NCBI GenBank assembly: GCA_964433645.1 | Contig: CAYSSK010000034.1 | Location: 1-34,712, forward strand | Length of the DNA: 34,712 bases | From: Desulfofustis sp964433645 | Lineage (GTDB): Bacteria > Desulfobacterota > Desulfobulbia > Desulfobulbales > Desulfocapsaceae | Direction of reading: 5' to 3' | Shown: piece after piece, positions 8,633 to 17,469 of the stretch | Numbering within the stretch: the first letter of the stretch is position 1 | Layout of the letters: every line of letters starts with the position of its first letter | The notes under the pieces: generated by a model | What the model saw: the letters and a program-made list of their open reading frames with translations, nothing else | Databases searched by the model: none | What the model was told of the DNA's origin: nothing | Position numbers and translations under genes: made by a program

Positions 8633-11600
8633 CTATTGCGTGGTCAACAGCAGCTCGGTGGCCGACCGGCCGCGGGTGCCGAGCAGCTCCTCGACCCGCA
8701 GCCCTTTCGGCTTGACCAGTTTGAAGCGGCTGCCGAGGCCACCGAAATCATCGAGAATCTGTTCGGCCCGCCGGCTGCCGGTCTCCGACAGGTGGGCACT
8801 GATAATACCGTGCAGGTGTTCGGCCAGACCCGGCGCCTCCCCGATTGGCAAAACTTCCACCAACTCCGGGTTAACCCGCAAACCGAACCGGTCGAACTCG
8901 TCAAGTACGTAGGCAAAACCGCCGGTCATGCCGGCTCCGAAATTGATACCGGTCTCACCGAGAACGGTAACCACCCCACCGGTCATATATTCGCAGCCGT
9001 TGTCACCGATCCCTTCGACCACCGCCCGGGCCCCGGAATTCCTCACCGCGAATCGCTCGCCGGCCCGGCCGGCCGCGAAGAGACGGCCGCCGGTGGCGCC
9101 GTACAGGCAGGTGTTGCCGATGATGACCGACTCATGCGACCGGTAGGAGACCCCGGCCGGCGGTTTGATGACCAGCAGGCCTCCGGTCATTCCCTTGCCG
9201 ACATAGTCGTTGGCATCGCCGGTCAGCACCAGGTGCAGGCCGCCGGCGTTCCAGACTCCGAAACTCTGGCCGGCCGTGCCGCGCAGCTCCACCGTGATCG
9301 GATTGCCGGCCATCCCCTGGTTGCCGTGTCGCTGGGCAATCAGGCCGGAGAGGCGGGCACCGATGGATCGATCGGTATTGCGCACCGGGAAAAACCCCCG
9401 ATCACCGCCGGCGGTCTCGACCGCCGGTGCGAACCGGTCGACCAGCTCGAGGTTGAACCGGCCGGGATCGTGCGGCGGATTGGCGTCGCGCTGGTAGGCC
9501 ACCGTCCCCGGCGCCACCCGTGGCGCGACAAGCAGGTTGTCCAGGTGCAGCCGGCGCTGCCTCTCGGTCCGGCCGTCGACAACGGCCAGCAGATCGGTCC
9601 TGCCGATCAGGTCGATCAATCGCGGTACCCCGAGCCGGGCCAGCCACATCCTCGTCTCCCGGACGAGAAAACGAAAATAGTTCATCACCAGCTCCGGCGT
9701 GCCGCTGAAATGATCGCGCCGCAGGGTCTCGTCCTGGGTGGCCACGCCGGTGGCGCAATTATTGAGATGACAGATGCGCAGATACTTGCAGCCCATCGCG
9801 ATCAACGGTGCGGTGCCGAAGCCGAAACTCTCGGCCCCGAGAATGGCGGCCTTGACTATATCGAGCCCGGTCTTCAAACCGCCGTCGACCTGCAGCCTGA
9901 TCTTGGAGCGCAGTCCGTTTTCCACCAGCGCGGTATGGGTCTCGACCAGGCCGATCTCCCACGGGCTGCCGGCGTACTTGACCGAAGTCAACGGGCTGGC
10001 GCCGGTGCCGCCGTCATAGCCGGAGATGGTGATCATATCGGCATAGCCCTTGGCCACGCCGGCGGCAATGGTGCCGACCCCCGGTTCGGAGACCAGTTTC
10101 ACCGAAACGAGCGCCCGCGGATTGATCTGCTTGAGATCGAAAATCAATTGGGCCAGGTCCTCGATGGAATAGATATCGTGATGCGGCGGCGGTGAAATGA
10201 GCGTGATTCCCGGCAGGGAATGGCGCAGCGTGGCGATCATCGCCGTCACTTTGTGGCCGGGCAGCTGCCCACCCTCTCCGGGCTTGGCGCCCTGGGCGAT
10301 CTTGATCTGAATGACCTCGGCGCTCATCAGGTACTCCGGCGTCACTCCGAAGCGGCCGGAGGCCACCTGCTTGATCCGGGAGACCCGCTCGGTACCGAAC
10401 CGCAGCGCATCCTCGCCGCCCTCGCCGCTGTTCGAGAACCCGCCGAGCCGATTCATCGCGATCGCCAGGGCCTCGTGGGCCTCGGGACTGAGCGCGCCGA
10501 TGGACATGGCGGCGGAGTCGAAACGGCGGTAGAACTGCTCTTCCCCCTCCACCTCCGCCTCTGCCAACGGTGTTGCCGCGGGCTCCAGACGCAACAGATC
10601 GCGCAGACTGGAAACCGGGCGCTCATTGACCAACTCGGCGTAGCGGCAATAATCCTGCCAGTCGTTGCTGCGCACCGCCTTCTGCAGAGCCTGGACGACA
10701 TCGGGATTATAGGCGTGGTACTCACCGCCGTGCATATATTTGAAGAAACCGGCCGCCGGCAGCGGCTTGAACGGTTTCCAGGCCAGTTTCGCCCGCCGGG
10801 CGCTGTCCTGCTGGATATCCGCGAAATCGGCACCGCCGATGCGACTGGCCACTCCGTGGAAACAGCTTTCGATCACCGCCGGGCCAAGCCCGACCGCCTC
10901 GAAGAGTTGGGCGCACCGGTACGAGGAAATGGTGGAAATACCCATCTTGGAGATGATCTTCAACAATCCCTTGTTGATTCCCGCTCGATAATTACCCATA
11001 ACCGATCGCAGCGGCAAGCTGATCGTGCCGTCGGTCACCAGCCGGGCCAGGGTCTCGTAGGCCAGATAGGGATAAATGGCCGTGGCCCCGAAACCGATCA
11101 GTACCGCCATGTGATGCGGGTCGCGTACCTCGCCGCTCTCGACTATGATATTGGCGTCGCAGCGCAGGTTATTTGCAGCCAGTCCGCTGTGCAGGGCGCC
11201 AACCGCCATGGCCGCCGGGATCACCAAGCGATCCGGAGCAATCGTCCGGTCGGAAAGGATAAGCAGCACCGTCCCGGCCCGCGTCAACTCAAGGGCATTA
11301 TCCACCATCCGCCGCACAGCGCGCTCCAGCCCTTCTTCCGGCAGATAGCTGATGTCGATGACAGCATGTCGGTAGAACTGATCGTCGAGTGCTTTGAGCT
11401 GTTGCAGATCGCTATAGACCAGAATCGGCGAGGCGAATTGATACCGGTGCGCCTGGCCGATCGTTTCGTCGAAGACGTTATGCTCCCGGCCAATGCAGGT
11501 GGATAGCGACATCACGTGCTGCTCGCGCAGCGGATCGATCGGCGGATTGGTGACCTGGGCAAATTTTTGGCGAAAGTAGTCGAAGAGCAGCCGCGGCTGT

Positions 11601-13093
11601 TCGGACAACACCGCCATCGGCGCATCGTCGCCCATCGAGGCCACTGCTTCATGGCCGGTTTCTCCGAGAACCCTGATCACCTGATCGATTTCATCGAGCG
11701 AGTAGCCGAACAGTTTCTGGTAGGTGAGCAGGCGCTCGCCGGTCAATGACGAGCGACCGGCCTGATCATCATCGAGCTGGCCGGACGGGATCAGACAGTG
11801 ACAATTCTGCTGCATCCACTCCCGGTAGGGATGCCGTGCTTTCAGTTCGTTGTCGATATCCCAGGAACTCCAGATACGCCCGTTCATCGTGTCGATGACC
11901 AGTAATTCGCCGGGACCGACGCGTCCTTTTTCCACCACTTCATCGTCCGTGTAATCCCAGATGCCGACCTCGGAGGCCAGCGTAATCAGGCGATCTCTGG
12001 TCACCACGTAGCGGGCCGGCCGCAGACCGTTGCGATCCAGGCCGCAGGCGGCAAACCGACCGTCGCTCATGACGATACCCGCCGGTCCATCCCACGGTTC
12101 CATGTGCATCGAGTTGAAATCGTAGAAGGCCCGCAGATCCTCGTCCATCTCCGGATGATTCTGCCAGGCCGGCGGAATGAGCAGGCGGAAGGCGCGAAAC
12201 AGGTCCATGCCGCCGGCCAGGAAGACCTCGAGCATATTGTCCAGCGAGGCTGAATCCGACCCGTCGCTGCCGACGAACGGAGCCGCTTCCTGCATGTCGG
12301 GCAGCAACGGTGAGCGTAGCTTGTAGGAGCGATTCCCGGCCCACTTGCGGTTGCCGGAGATGGTGTTGATTTCGCCGTTATGGGCCAGATATCTGAATGG
12401 CTGGGCCAGCTGCCAGCGCGGCAGCGTGTTGGTGGAAAAGCGCTGATGGAAGAGACAACTCGCCGCCTGCAGCCGCAGGTCTCCGAGATCGGGATAAAAC
12501 CGCGGTAAATCGCCGGGACGGCACAGTCCCTTGTAGACCACCACCAGATTGGACAGACTGCAGATATAAAAATCGGGGTCATCGATGAGACGTTTTTCGA
12601 TGCGCCGGCGCACCATGTAGAGCCGTCGCTCGAAATCGCGCGGCCCCCAGCCGTAGGGACCGTTGACAAAGACCTGGATCATCGCCGGCATCGAGTTGCG
12701 GGCGATGGCTCCGAGGACACCCGGGTCGCGGGGCACATCCCGCCATCCGGCCAGGGTCAGGGTCTCCCGCTCGAATTCCTCGGCGAAAACGCGCTGAACG
12801 GCGGCCAGCCGCTCGGGGCCGTGACCGAGAAAGATGACACCGACGGCGTAGCGATTGGCTAAGCGAAAGCCCTGCTCCCGGGCAACGCTCTGAAAAAAGG
12901 CATCGGGCTTCTGCAGCAGCAGACCGCAGCCGTCGCCGGTCTTGCCGTCCGCGCCGATGGCGCCGCGGTGGTCCATCCGGTCGAGAGCGCCGATGGCGAT
13001 CCGCACCAGTCGATGGCTTGGCTCTCCATCGAGGTGGGCGATCAGCCCAAACCCGCAATTGTCACGCTGCTCGCCCCGCTGATAAATCGGCAT
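8633..13093 (-). CDS. gltB: Glutamate synthase large (alpha) subunit
   Basis: GltB (1486 residues, normal length) hydrolyses glutamine and transfers the ammonia to 2-oxoglutarate. The first residues are a short propeptide followed by NCGFGL; Cys13 would be the exposed N-terminal nucleophile after processing. Next come the class II glutaminase domain (to about 420), the central domain (about 470-770), the FMN-binding synthase barrel (about 800-1190) with KPGEGGQLPG, and the 3Fe-4S ligand set C-x5-C-x4-C in CKYLRICHLNNCATG near residue 1104. The C-terminal beta-helix of G-rich repeats (GNTCLYGATGG, GCEYMTGG and others) covers about 1240-1440. The start is supported by GGAGGAGAAAGATC before ATG. 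This is the main ammonia-assimilation enzyme with gltD downstream. Confidence 0.97.
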   Translation of the reverse strand: MPIYQRGEQRDNCGFGLIAHLDGEPSHRLVRIAIGALDRMDHRGAIGADGKTGDGCGLLLQKPDAFFQSVAREQGFRLANRYAVGVIFLGHGPERLAAVQRVFAEEFERETLTLAGWRDVPRDPGVLGAIARNSMPAMIQVFVNGPYGWGPRDFERRLYMVRRRIEKRLIDDPDFYICSLSNLVVVYKGLCRPGDLPRFYPDLGDLRLQAASCLFHQRFSTNTLPRWQLAQPFRYLAHNGEINTISGNRKWAGNRSYKLRSPLLPDMQEAAPFVGSDGSDSASLDNMLEVFLAGGMDLFRAFRLLIPPAWQNHPEMDEDLRAFYDFNSMHMEPWDGPAGIVMSDGRFAACGLDRNGLRPARYVVTRDRLITLASEVGIWDYTDDEVVEKGRVGPGELLVIDTMNGRIWSSWDIDNELKARHPYREWMQQNCHCLIPSGQLDDDQAGRSSLTGERLLTYQKLFGYSLDEIDQVIRVLGETGHEAVASMGDDAPMAVLSEQPRLLFDYFRQKFAQVTNPPIDPLREQHVMSLSTCIGREHNVFDETIGQAHRYQFASPILVYSDLQQLKALDDQFYRHAVIDISYLPEEGLERAVRRMVDNALELTRAGTVLLILSDRTIAPDRLVIPAAMAVGALHSGLAANNLRCDANIIVESGEVRDPHHMAVLIGFGATAIYPYLAYETLARLVTDGTISLPLRSVMGNYRAGINKGLLKIISKMGISTISSYRCAQLFEAVGLGPAVIESCFHGVASRIGGADFADIQQDSARRAKLAWKPFKPLPAAGFFKYMHGGEYHAYNPDVVQALQKAVRSNDWQDYCRYAELVNERPVSSLRDLLRLEPAATPLAEAEVEGEEQFYRRFDSAAMSIGALSPEAHEALAIAMNRLGGFSNSGEGGEDALRFGTERVSRIKQVASGRFGVTPEYLMSAEVIQIKIAQGAKPGEGGQLPGHKVTAMIATLRHSLPGITLISPPPHHDIYSIEDLAQLIFDLKQINPRALVSVKLVSEPGVGTIAAGVAKGYADMITISGYDGGTGASPLTSVKYAGSPWEIGLVETHTALVENGLRSKIRLQVDGGLKTGLDIVKAAILGAESFGFGTAPLIAMGCKYLRICHLNNCATGVATQDETLRRDHFSGTPELVMNYFRFLVRETRMWLARLGVPRLIDLIGRTDLLAVVDGRTERQRRLHLDNLLVAPRVAPGTVAYQRDANPPHDPGRFNLELVDRFAPAVETAGGDRGFFPVRNTDRSIGARLSGLIAQRHGNQGMAGNPITVELRGTAGQSFGVWNAGGLHLVLTGDANDYVGKGMTGGLLVIKPPAGVSYRSHESVIIGNTCLYGATGGRLFAAGRAGERFAVRNSGARAVVEGIGDNGCEYMTGGVVTVLGETGINFGAGMTGGFAYVLDEFDRFGLRVNPELVEVLPIGEAPGLAEHLHGIISAHLSETGSRRAEQILDDFGGLGSRFKLVKPKGLRVEELLGTRGRSATELLLTTQ

Positions 13094-13334
13094 GATCTTT
13101 CTCCTCCGTCCCGTACTCCGGCGCTCCCCTGGCCAGCGCCCAGACCCTGAGGATACGGTATTGATCGATGAAAATCCAGGAAAACGATTCTTATTCCCGA
13201 ACAGGTGACCGGTGCCTCGTCCAGTCGCTTTTATGGGTGGCCAGCAGCCGACATCTATCTCTTTTGACCACCTTTCGTCAAGAAAGTGGAGGCGGGCGCC
13301 TTGCCGGGATCAGGCCCAGGTGATACAATCAGGC

Positions 13335-13673
13335 ATGAAATCATCACCGATCAATCCGCTCACGATGTCGTTTCTTGCCCTTGTCCTTGCCGGCCTCGGC
13401 CTGATCATTTTGAGTTTTGTTCTACCTTTCAGGGACTATGGCATCGGCAGGGCACTCGGTGCCGGCGGGTTTGCCCTGTTGTTTTTCGGGATCGGCGAAT
13501 ATCTCAACAATCCACCCCTTATCGACCACTCTTCTGAGCAACGGGACGAGACGGTCCAGCCGACCAGAAAACGGAAGAGGACTCCCTGCGGGCTCGGCAA
13601 TTTGTTTGACGTGCTGGCAATCATCAGCGTTTTCGTCGCTGTTTCATACGTCTTGTTTCATGGAGAACAATGA
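13335..13673 (+). CDS. Small predicted membrane protein, unknown function
   Basis: I do not recognise a family. From the proposed ATG at 13335 the product is 112 residues with three hydrophobic stretches: about residues 12-32 (SFLALVLAGLGLIILSF), about 42-60 (GAGGFALLFFGIGEYL) and about 90-108 (LFDVLAIISVFVAVSYVLF). A short charged segment with KRKRTPCG lies between the second and third. An upstream in-frame ATG at 13212 would add 41 hydrophilic residues that look non-coding. AGGTGA lies 11 nt before the chosen start, so the start is only moderately supported. The gene is divergent from gltB. Inner-membrane location is inferred from hydrophobicity alone. Confidence 0.6.
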   Translation: MKSSPINPLTMSFLALVLAGLGLIILSFVLPFRDYGIGRALGAGGFALLFFGIGEYLNNPPLIDHSSEQRDETVQPTRKRKRTPCGLGNLFDVLAIISVFVAVSYVLFHGEQ

Positions 13674-13796
13674 ACGATGCTTCCGTTGCCGGCAGCCGTT
13701 CTGGCACTGCCCCCCATGACTGGCAGGCACATCGAACAGTCAAGATCGTCATCGCTATCGGATGGGCTGGTTGGCTCTTCCTCCGGCTGCGGTCGA

Positions 13797-13824
13797 TTGA
13801 CTTCCACGGCTCCATGCGTATAAT
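13797..13824 (+). promoter_or_regulatory. Sigma-70-type promoter upstream of the PilZ gene
   Basis: TTGACT at 13797-13802 and TATAAT at 13819-13824 are separated by 16 bp, a near-consensus housekeeping promoter. Transcription would begin near 13831, leaving an untranslated leader of about 95 nt before the PilZ start at 13927. Confidence 0.7.
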
Positions 13825-13833
13825 TGAAGAAAC

Positions 13834-13890
13834 CCTGTAATCCCCCGTGCAGAAGAGCGCCGGAGGGATTGTACAGGTCAAGCCTGACCT
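13834..13890 (+). promoter_or_regulatory. Structured 5' leader of the PilZ gene with two overlapping hairpins
   Basis: Positions 13834-13877 can form a long bulged stem: CCTGT/ACAGG, AATCCC/GGGATT and CCG/CGG around a loop of roughly 13 nt. A second perfect hairpin, AGGTCA-AGCC-TGACCT, spans 13875-13890 and shares 13875-13877 with the first, so both cannot form completely at once. Both lie inside the predicted leader. I do not recognise a known riboswitch consensus, including GEMM, in it. Confidence 0.4.
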
Positions 13891-13926
13891 CAAAAGTCCT
13901 TCAGGGCACACTCTTCAGGTGACGTT

Positions 13927-14268
13927 ATGGAAAAACGCAAGCATCCGCGTATGGTCATGTCCAATCTCGAAGCCGATATCTCCGACGGAAAGGGCTTTTT
14001 CAGCGGCGTGATCAACGACATCTCGCGTTTCGGTCTGTCGATCACCGACGTTCCGAAACGGCTGGACCGATCGGCCGACATCTACTCGATCATTGTCGAC
14101 GGGCCGGGGACTCATTTCAAACTGCTGGCTCGCCCGATCTGGGAAGAAGACGACGGATCCCACAAGGTCATCGGTGCCCAGATCGAGAACAGCCCGTGGA
14201 CCTGGACCGAATTCGTGATGCGCCATGAACCGGAAGTCGAGGATGATCTTCAGAAAACGACCAATTAA
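13927..14268 (+). CDS. PilZ-domain protein, probable c-di-GMP effector
   Basis: This 113-residue protein is essentially one PilZ domain. It has the RxxxR motif (R4 to R8 in EKRKHPRM) and the DxSxxG motif (D31, S33, G36 in NDISRFGLS), the two elements that bind cyclic di-GMP. A beta-rich middle ends in ARPIWEED, typical of the barrel. AGGTGACGTT precedes the ATG, supporting the start. PilZ proteins control motility, exopolysaccharide or other outputs, but neighbours give no clue to the target. It has its own promoter and a structured leader, and converges with the hypD-like gene. Binding is inferred from the motifs. Confidence 0.88.
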   Translation: MEKRKHPRMVMSNLEADISDGKGFFSGVINDISRFGLSITDVPKRLDRSADIYSIIVDGPGTHFKLLARPIWEEDDGSHKVIGAQIENSPWTWTEFVMRHEPEVEDDLQKTTN

Positions 14269-14433
14269 CGCGAGCACCACGAAAACACTCGGCTCCGAGA
14301 TTTAACCCGACATCGAGGCCCGGCTCAGGGCCCACCATCGTATCGATGGCGGCAGGTCGGTGGCGTCTATGGTCAAAAAAGAGATGCGGCCGGCATTATC
14401 GATGACCGCGTTGCACCATCACTTCTTGCGCTG

Positions 14434-15525
14434 TCAGATCCTCCCGAAGGTATAGCGAAAATACGAAGCGCAAATCCCCTCCTGGGCGACCATGCACGGC
14501 CCGATCGGATGTTGCGAAGTGCAGGAAATACCAAATGCCGGGCACTCATTCGGGGTGCTCCGTCCGGAAAGGATATCGGCACACTGACATTGAATCTGCT
14601 CCTGGCCCTTTTGAAAGCGGATGTTGAACCGTTTTACCGCGTCATACAGTGACAATTCATCGCGAATCACGAAGCCGCTCCCCTCGATACTCCCCAGACC
14701 GCGCCAATCCGTTTCCACGGCAAAAAACACTTCAGACAGCATCTTCTGCACCCGGGCGGTCTCCTCACTGGGGGTAATACCGGCAAACGGGTTATCGTTC
14801 ATCGGCGTGTCGGTCTTGACCTGTTTGACGATGGAAATCAGCCCCTGGAGGATCTCGCTGATCCCGAAACCGGCCACGACACAGGCAAGATGATGCTGCC
14901 GGGCCAGATCGGCATAGGCATTGCTGTCGGTAATCGCTTCGATGTGGGTGGAAAACAGCAGACCGCGGATGTTCAGTTCCGGGTCCCGCAGCAGGTTGGC
15001 CAGCGATGGCGGGAGCAGACGGATGGAAGGAATCACGCAAAAATTGCCGACCCCTTCGGATGCCGCCTCGAGAATGGTTTCCGCCACATCCGGCGCCGCT
15101 CCCTCAAAGCCGACGGCGGTGAAGACGACGATTTTCGACGGAAATCTCCTGGCCAGATCGAGGGCCTCCATCGGCGAGTCGACCACCTCCACCTGAGCCC
15201 CTTTGCGCCTGATCGACTCCAGTGACTCTCTGCTGCCGCTGACCCTGAGCAAATCCTCGCAGGTTGCGGTGACCACGTCGGGCTGCACGCCGATCTTGAT
15301 GAAGGCATCGATATGTCCCGCCGGCATGACACAGACCGAGCATCCGGGACCGGAAACAACATCGAGTTTGTCAGGCAGGACCTCGTCGAGCCCGTATTTC
15401 AGCAACGTCCGGTTCTGCGTGCCGCAGACCACCATTACCCGGAGAGGGCGGTCAACCTCTGTCTGCAGTTCCTGAACAAGGTCCGCGGGAATCTGCAATT
15501 CGCTCTGTTCGTCTCGGCTCATCAT
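14434..15525 (-). CDS. Divergent HypD-like hydrogenase maturation protein
   Basis: HypD with HypC builds the Fe(CN)2CO group of [NiFe] hydrogenases. The 363-residue product aligns by eye along the whole HypD scaffold: GPGCSVCVMPAGHID (family GPGCPVCV), VVAGF, DWRGLGSIEGSG, and a C-terminal Cys-rich region CQCADIL, CPAFGISCTS and PIGPCMVAQEGICASYFRY. It departs from canonical HypD in two signature places: the N-terminal CGGHTH motif reads CGTQNR, losing both histidines, and the GPGCP proline is serine. It may be a specialised paralogue rather than the housekeeping HypD. It sits downstream of a small Cys-containing protein with its own promoter, behind the hydrogenase operon. No hypA, B, C, E or F is in the window. 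ATG at 15525 or 15522 could start it. Confidence 0.82.
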   Translation of the reverse strand: MMSRDEQSELQIPADLVQELQTEVDRPLRVMVVCGTQNRTLLKYGLDEVLPDKLDVVSGPGCSVCVMPAGHIDAFIKIGVQPDVVTATCEDLLRVSGSRESLESIRRKGAQVEVVDSPMEALDLARRFPSKIVVFTAVGFEGAAPDVAETILEAASEGVGNFCVIPSIRLLPPSLANLLRDPELNIRGLLFSTHIEAITDSNAYADLARQHHLACVVAGFGISEILQGLISIVKQVKTDTPMNDNPFAGITPSEETARVQKMLSEVFFAVETDWRGLGSIEGSGFVIRDELSLYDAVKRFNIRFQKGQEQIQCQCADILSGRSTPNECPAFGISCTSQHPIGPCMVAQEGICASYFRYTFGRI

Positions 15526-15613
15526 CTCCGCGACAATCTCACCGGCAGCCGCCGGTGGATTCAGCTCCGCGCCGGAACAAGGCCCGGCACGGTTTTGTCA
15601 TAATACCGGCGGC

Positions 15614-15865
15614 TCAGTGCTGCTCCGCCTCGTTGACCAGGTCAGCGTAATAATCGGTTTCGCTGATCTTTTCCGCTTCGACGGCCTCGATATCGGCCCG
15701 GGTCAAATGAAACATGCCGCAGGCGGGACAACTGCCGTCGAAATTATCGCCGACCGCTCGTGCCTTGAGTTCATCGATCGTCATGTGATCAATATTGCCG
15801 CAGGCACCGCTGGGATTTTCGGCCCGAACCTGGATTCGTCGGGCTTTCTTGTCTTGCTCTGGCAT
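15614..15865 (-). CDS. Small CPACG-motif protein, unknown function, hypD-like partner
   Basis: I do not recognise the family. From ATG at 15865, which follows AAGGAG at 7-8 nt spacing, the product is 83 residues: MPEQDKKARRIQVRAENPSG and onward. It holds a single Cys in GACGNIDHM and a CPACG pair near residue 45, then an acidic helical tail ending NEAEQH. The open frame reaches back to 15895, but those 10 codons lie before the ribosome-binding site. The cysteine pairs could bind a metal such as zinc. It is 88 bp upstream of the hypD-like gene and shares its promoter, so a linked role in cofactor assembly is a guess from context. The terminating UGA has no family cysteine or suitable context and is read as a stop. 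Confidence 0.7.
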   Translation of the reverse strand: MPEQDKKARRIQVRAENPSGACGNIDHMTIDELKARAVGDNFDGSCPACGMFHLTRADIEAVEAEKISETDYYADLVNEAEQH

Positions 15866-15930
15866 CTCAACACTCCTTGCCGGGGAAACAAACACCGCTG
15901 CCCCTGATAAATGACCTTCGCCTTGATTGT

Positions 15931-15959
15931 TTGATAACGAAAATAGACTGTTCCGTCAA
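15931..15959 (-). promoter_or_regulatory. Sigma-70-type promoter for the small CPACG protein and hypD-like gene
   Basis: On the minus strand TTGACG (15954-15959) and TATCAA (15931-15936) are spaced by exactly 17 bp. The first gene starts at 15865, about 60 nt downstream. This suggests the two genes form a transcription unit separate from the hydrogenase operon that precedes them. Confidence 0.6.
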
Positions 15960-15961
15960 GC

Positions 15962-16000
15962 GCATCCGGCCACCGGGTCTTGGTTCCGGTAACCGGATGC
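15962..16000 (-). terminator. Strong hairpin after mvhA, possible terminator or 3' stabiliser
   Basis: GCATCCGG pairs with CCGGATGC, and an inner ACCGG pairs with CCGGT, around a 9-nt loop. The stem starts 20 nt after the mvhA stop and ends just before the -35 box of the next promoter. There is no T-run immediately after it, so it is not a textbook intrinsic terminator. It could also stabilise the end of the hydrogenase transcript. Confidence 0.5.
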
Positions 16001-16019
16001 ATTCTACCGCCGATCACGC

Positions 16020-17468
16020 TCAGTTTTTCAGGGTTTCAATCACATTGCCGTCGGCATCGACAATGTCCAGGGCCATCGGAATACCGCCATCCAGGCGGTG
16101 GGTGGCACAGGACATTCACGGGTCGTAGGCCCTGACGGCCATCTCCACCTTGTTCAGAATACCCTGGTCGTAGATGCCGTCTTTGATCAGCGAGGTCGCC
16201 GCCTGCTTGACGCTCATATTCATCGGGCCGATGTTGTGGGTCGTGCCGACGATCAGATTGGCCGAGGCGATGCAGCCGTCATCATCGGTGTGGTAATCAT
16301 GGATCAAGGTGCCGCGCGGCGCCTCGACGATGCCGACTCCGCGGCCGGCCTTGGGCTCCACCTTGGCGCGGACGTCGGTATCGGTGATGCCCTCCCAGTT
16401 GAGCAGTTCCATGGTCCGCTCACAGGCGTAGATCAGCTCGATCAAACGGGCATAGTGATAGAGCAAGGTAGCCTGGGCCGGACGGCCGAAGGCGGCCCGA
16501 AACTCCTCGAGCGCGGCCTGGGCATGCGGCGTGGAGATCTTGTCGCAGACATTGATCCGGGCCAGGGTGTTGGCGCGATAGATACCCTTCGGGGCATCGA
16601 GATCGAGCGAAAACCCTTCATTCCAGGAGCGGGCATAGGGCATCTTGCCATAGCCCCAGGGCTCGACATGTTCGCCGAGATAATCGAGATAGTCGGCCCC
16701 GTCGAAATCGACATAGCTGCCGTCCGCTTTCATCAGCCGCTGGCGACCGTCAAAGACCCGCAATGAGCCGTCCACCGGATCGACGGTACCGAGAAAACCG
16801 GTGGTGATGACGCCCAGCTGGTTGATCGCGTCGAGATACTTGTTGAACACGTTGTTTTTCGCGAAATCGAGTGCATAGAGCGAAAAGTCGAGCAGTGTCC
16901 GGGTGTCTTTGAGCATCGCCTGCCGCTCTGTTTCCGGCAGCGGCTTGGAAAATCCGCCGACCACGGCGGCGATCGGATGAATCGCCTTGCCGGCAAAGCG
17001 ATCGATCATCATCTGTCCGAGCTGGCGCATCTTGACTACCTGGGTGGCCAACTCCGGCGCCGCCTTGACCACGCCGATGACATTGCGTACCGAATAATCG
17101 GCATCCGGCCCGAGCACGAAGTCGGGGGCGGCCAGGAAAAAGAAATGCAGGATCTTGTCGTTGATATGGGCCATGACCTGCAGCAATTCCCGCAGTTTCT
17201 GACCGGTCTCGGTCGGGGTGACGCCGAAACAACCGTCGACCGCCTTGTTGGCTGCGGTGTGATGCATCCACGGACAGATGCCGCAAATCCGGTTGACGAT
17301 ACGCGGCACTTCTTCGGCCGGCCGCCCCTCGATGAATTTTTCAAACCCGCGCAGGGACATCAGACTCATATACGCGTTCTCGACATTGCCACCATCGTCG
17401 AGATGAACGGCGATGCGGGCGTGTCCCTCGATGCGGGTAACAGGCTGAATATTTAATACCTTACCCAT
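16020..17468 (-). CDS. mvhA: Mvh-type [NiFeSe] hydrogenase large subunit, selenoprotein (Sec451)
   Basis: Catalytic subunit that oxidises H2 and feeds electrons to the Hdr complex, related to group 3c hydrogenases. The N-terminal Ni-binding motif RICGICPWMHH (Cys62, Cys65, His69) is complete. The C-terminal motif reads D-P-U-M-S-C-A-T-H, with an in-frame TGA at 16116-16118 exactly where the family has the first cysteine of DPCxxCxxH, a Ni ligand. Translation continues in frame after the TGA to TGA at 16020-16022, giving 482 residues. The 25 residues after His457 match the length of the peptide removed by HybD-type proteases, and such a protease starts this operon. A gene ending at 16116 would lose two Ni ligands and be inactive. 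A SECIS-like hairpin follows at 16083-16099. It starts 1 nt after mvhG ends, with GAAGGAGG as ribosome-binding site. Confidence 0.93.
16083..16099 (-). promoter_or_regulatory. SECIS-like hairpin of mvhA
   Basis: Sixteen nucleotides after the UGA at 16116-16118 the mRNA reads ACCGCC-TGGAT-GGCGGT, a perfect 6-bp stem with a 5-nt loop UGGAU. Position and size fit bacterial SECIS elements that SelB binds. The same loop sequence occurs in mvhD. Confidence 0.75.
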
Positions 17469-17469
17469 G

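Noticed and set aside
8636..11506. Long plus-strand frames opposite gltB (519 and 428 codons)
   Set aside because: They are antisense to an intact gltB and have no recognisable motif or ribosome-binding site.
15614..15616. UGA ending the small CPACG protein as a possible Sec codon
   Set aside because: There is no conserved cysteine context; the protein ends in an acidic helix and the readthrough sequence is unremarkable.
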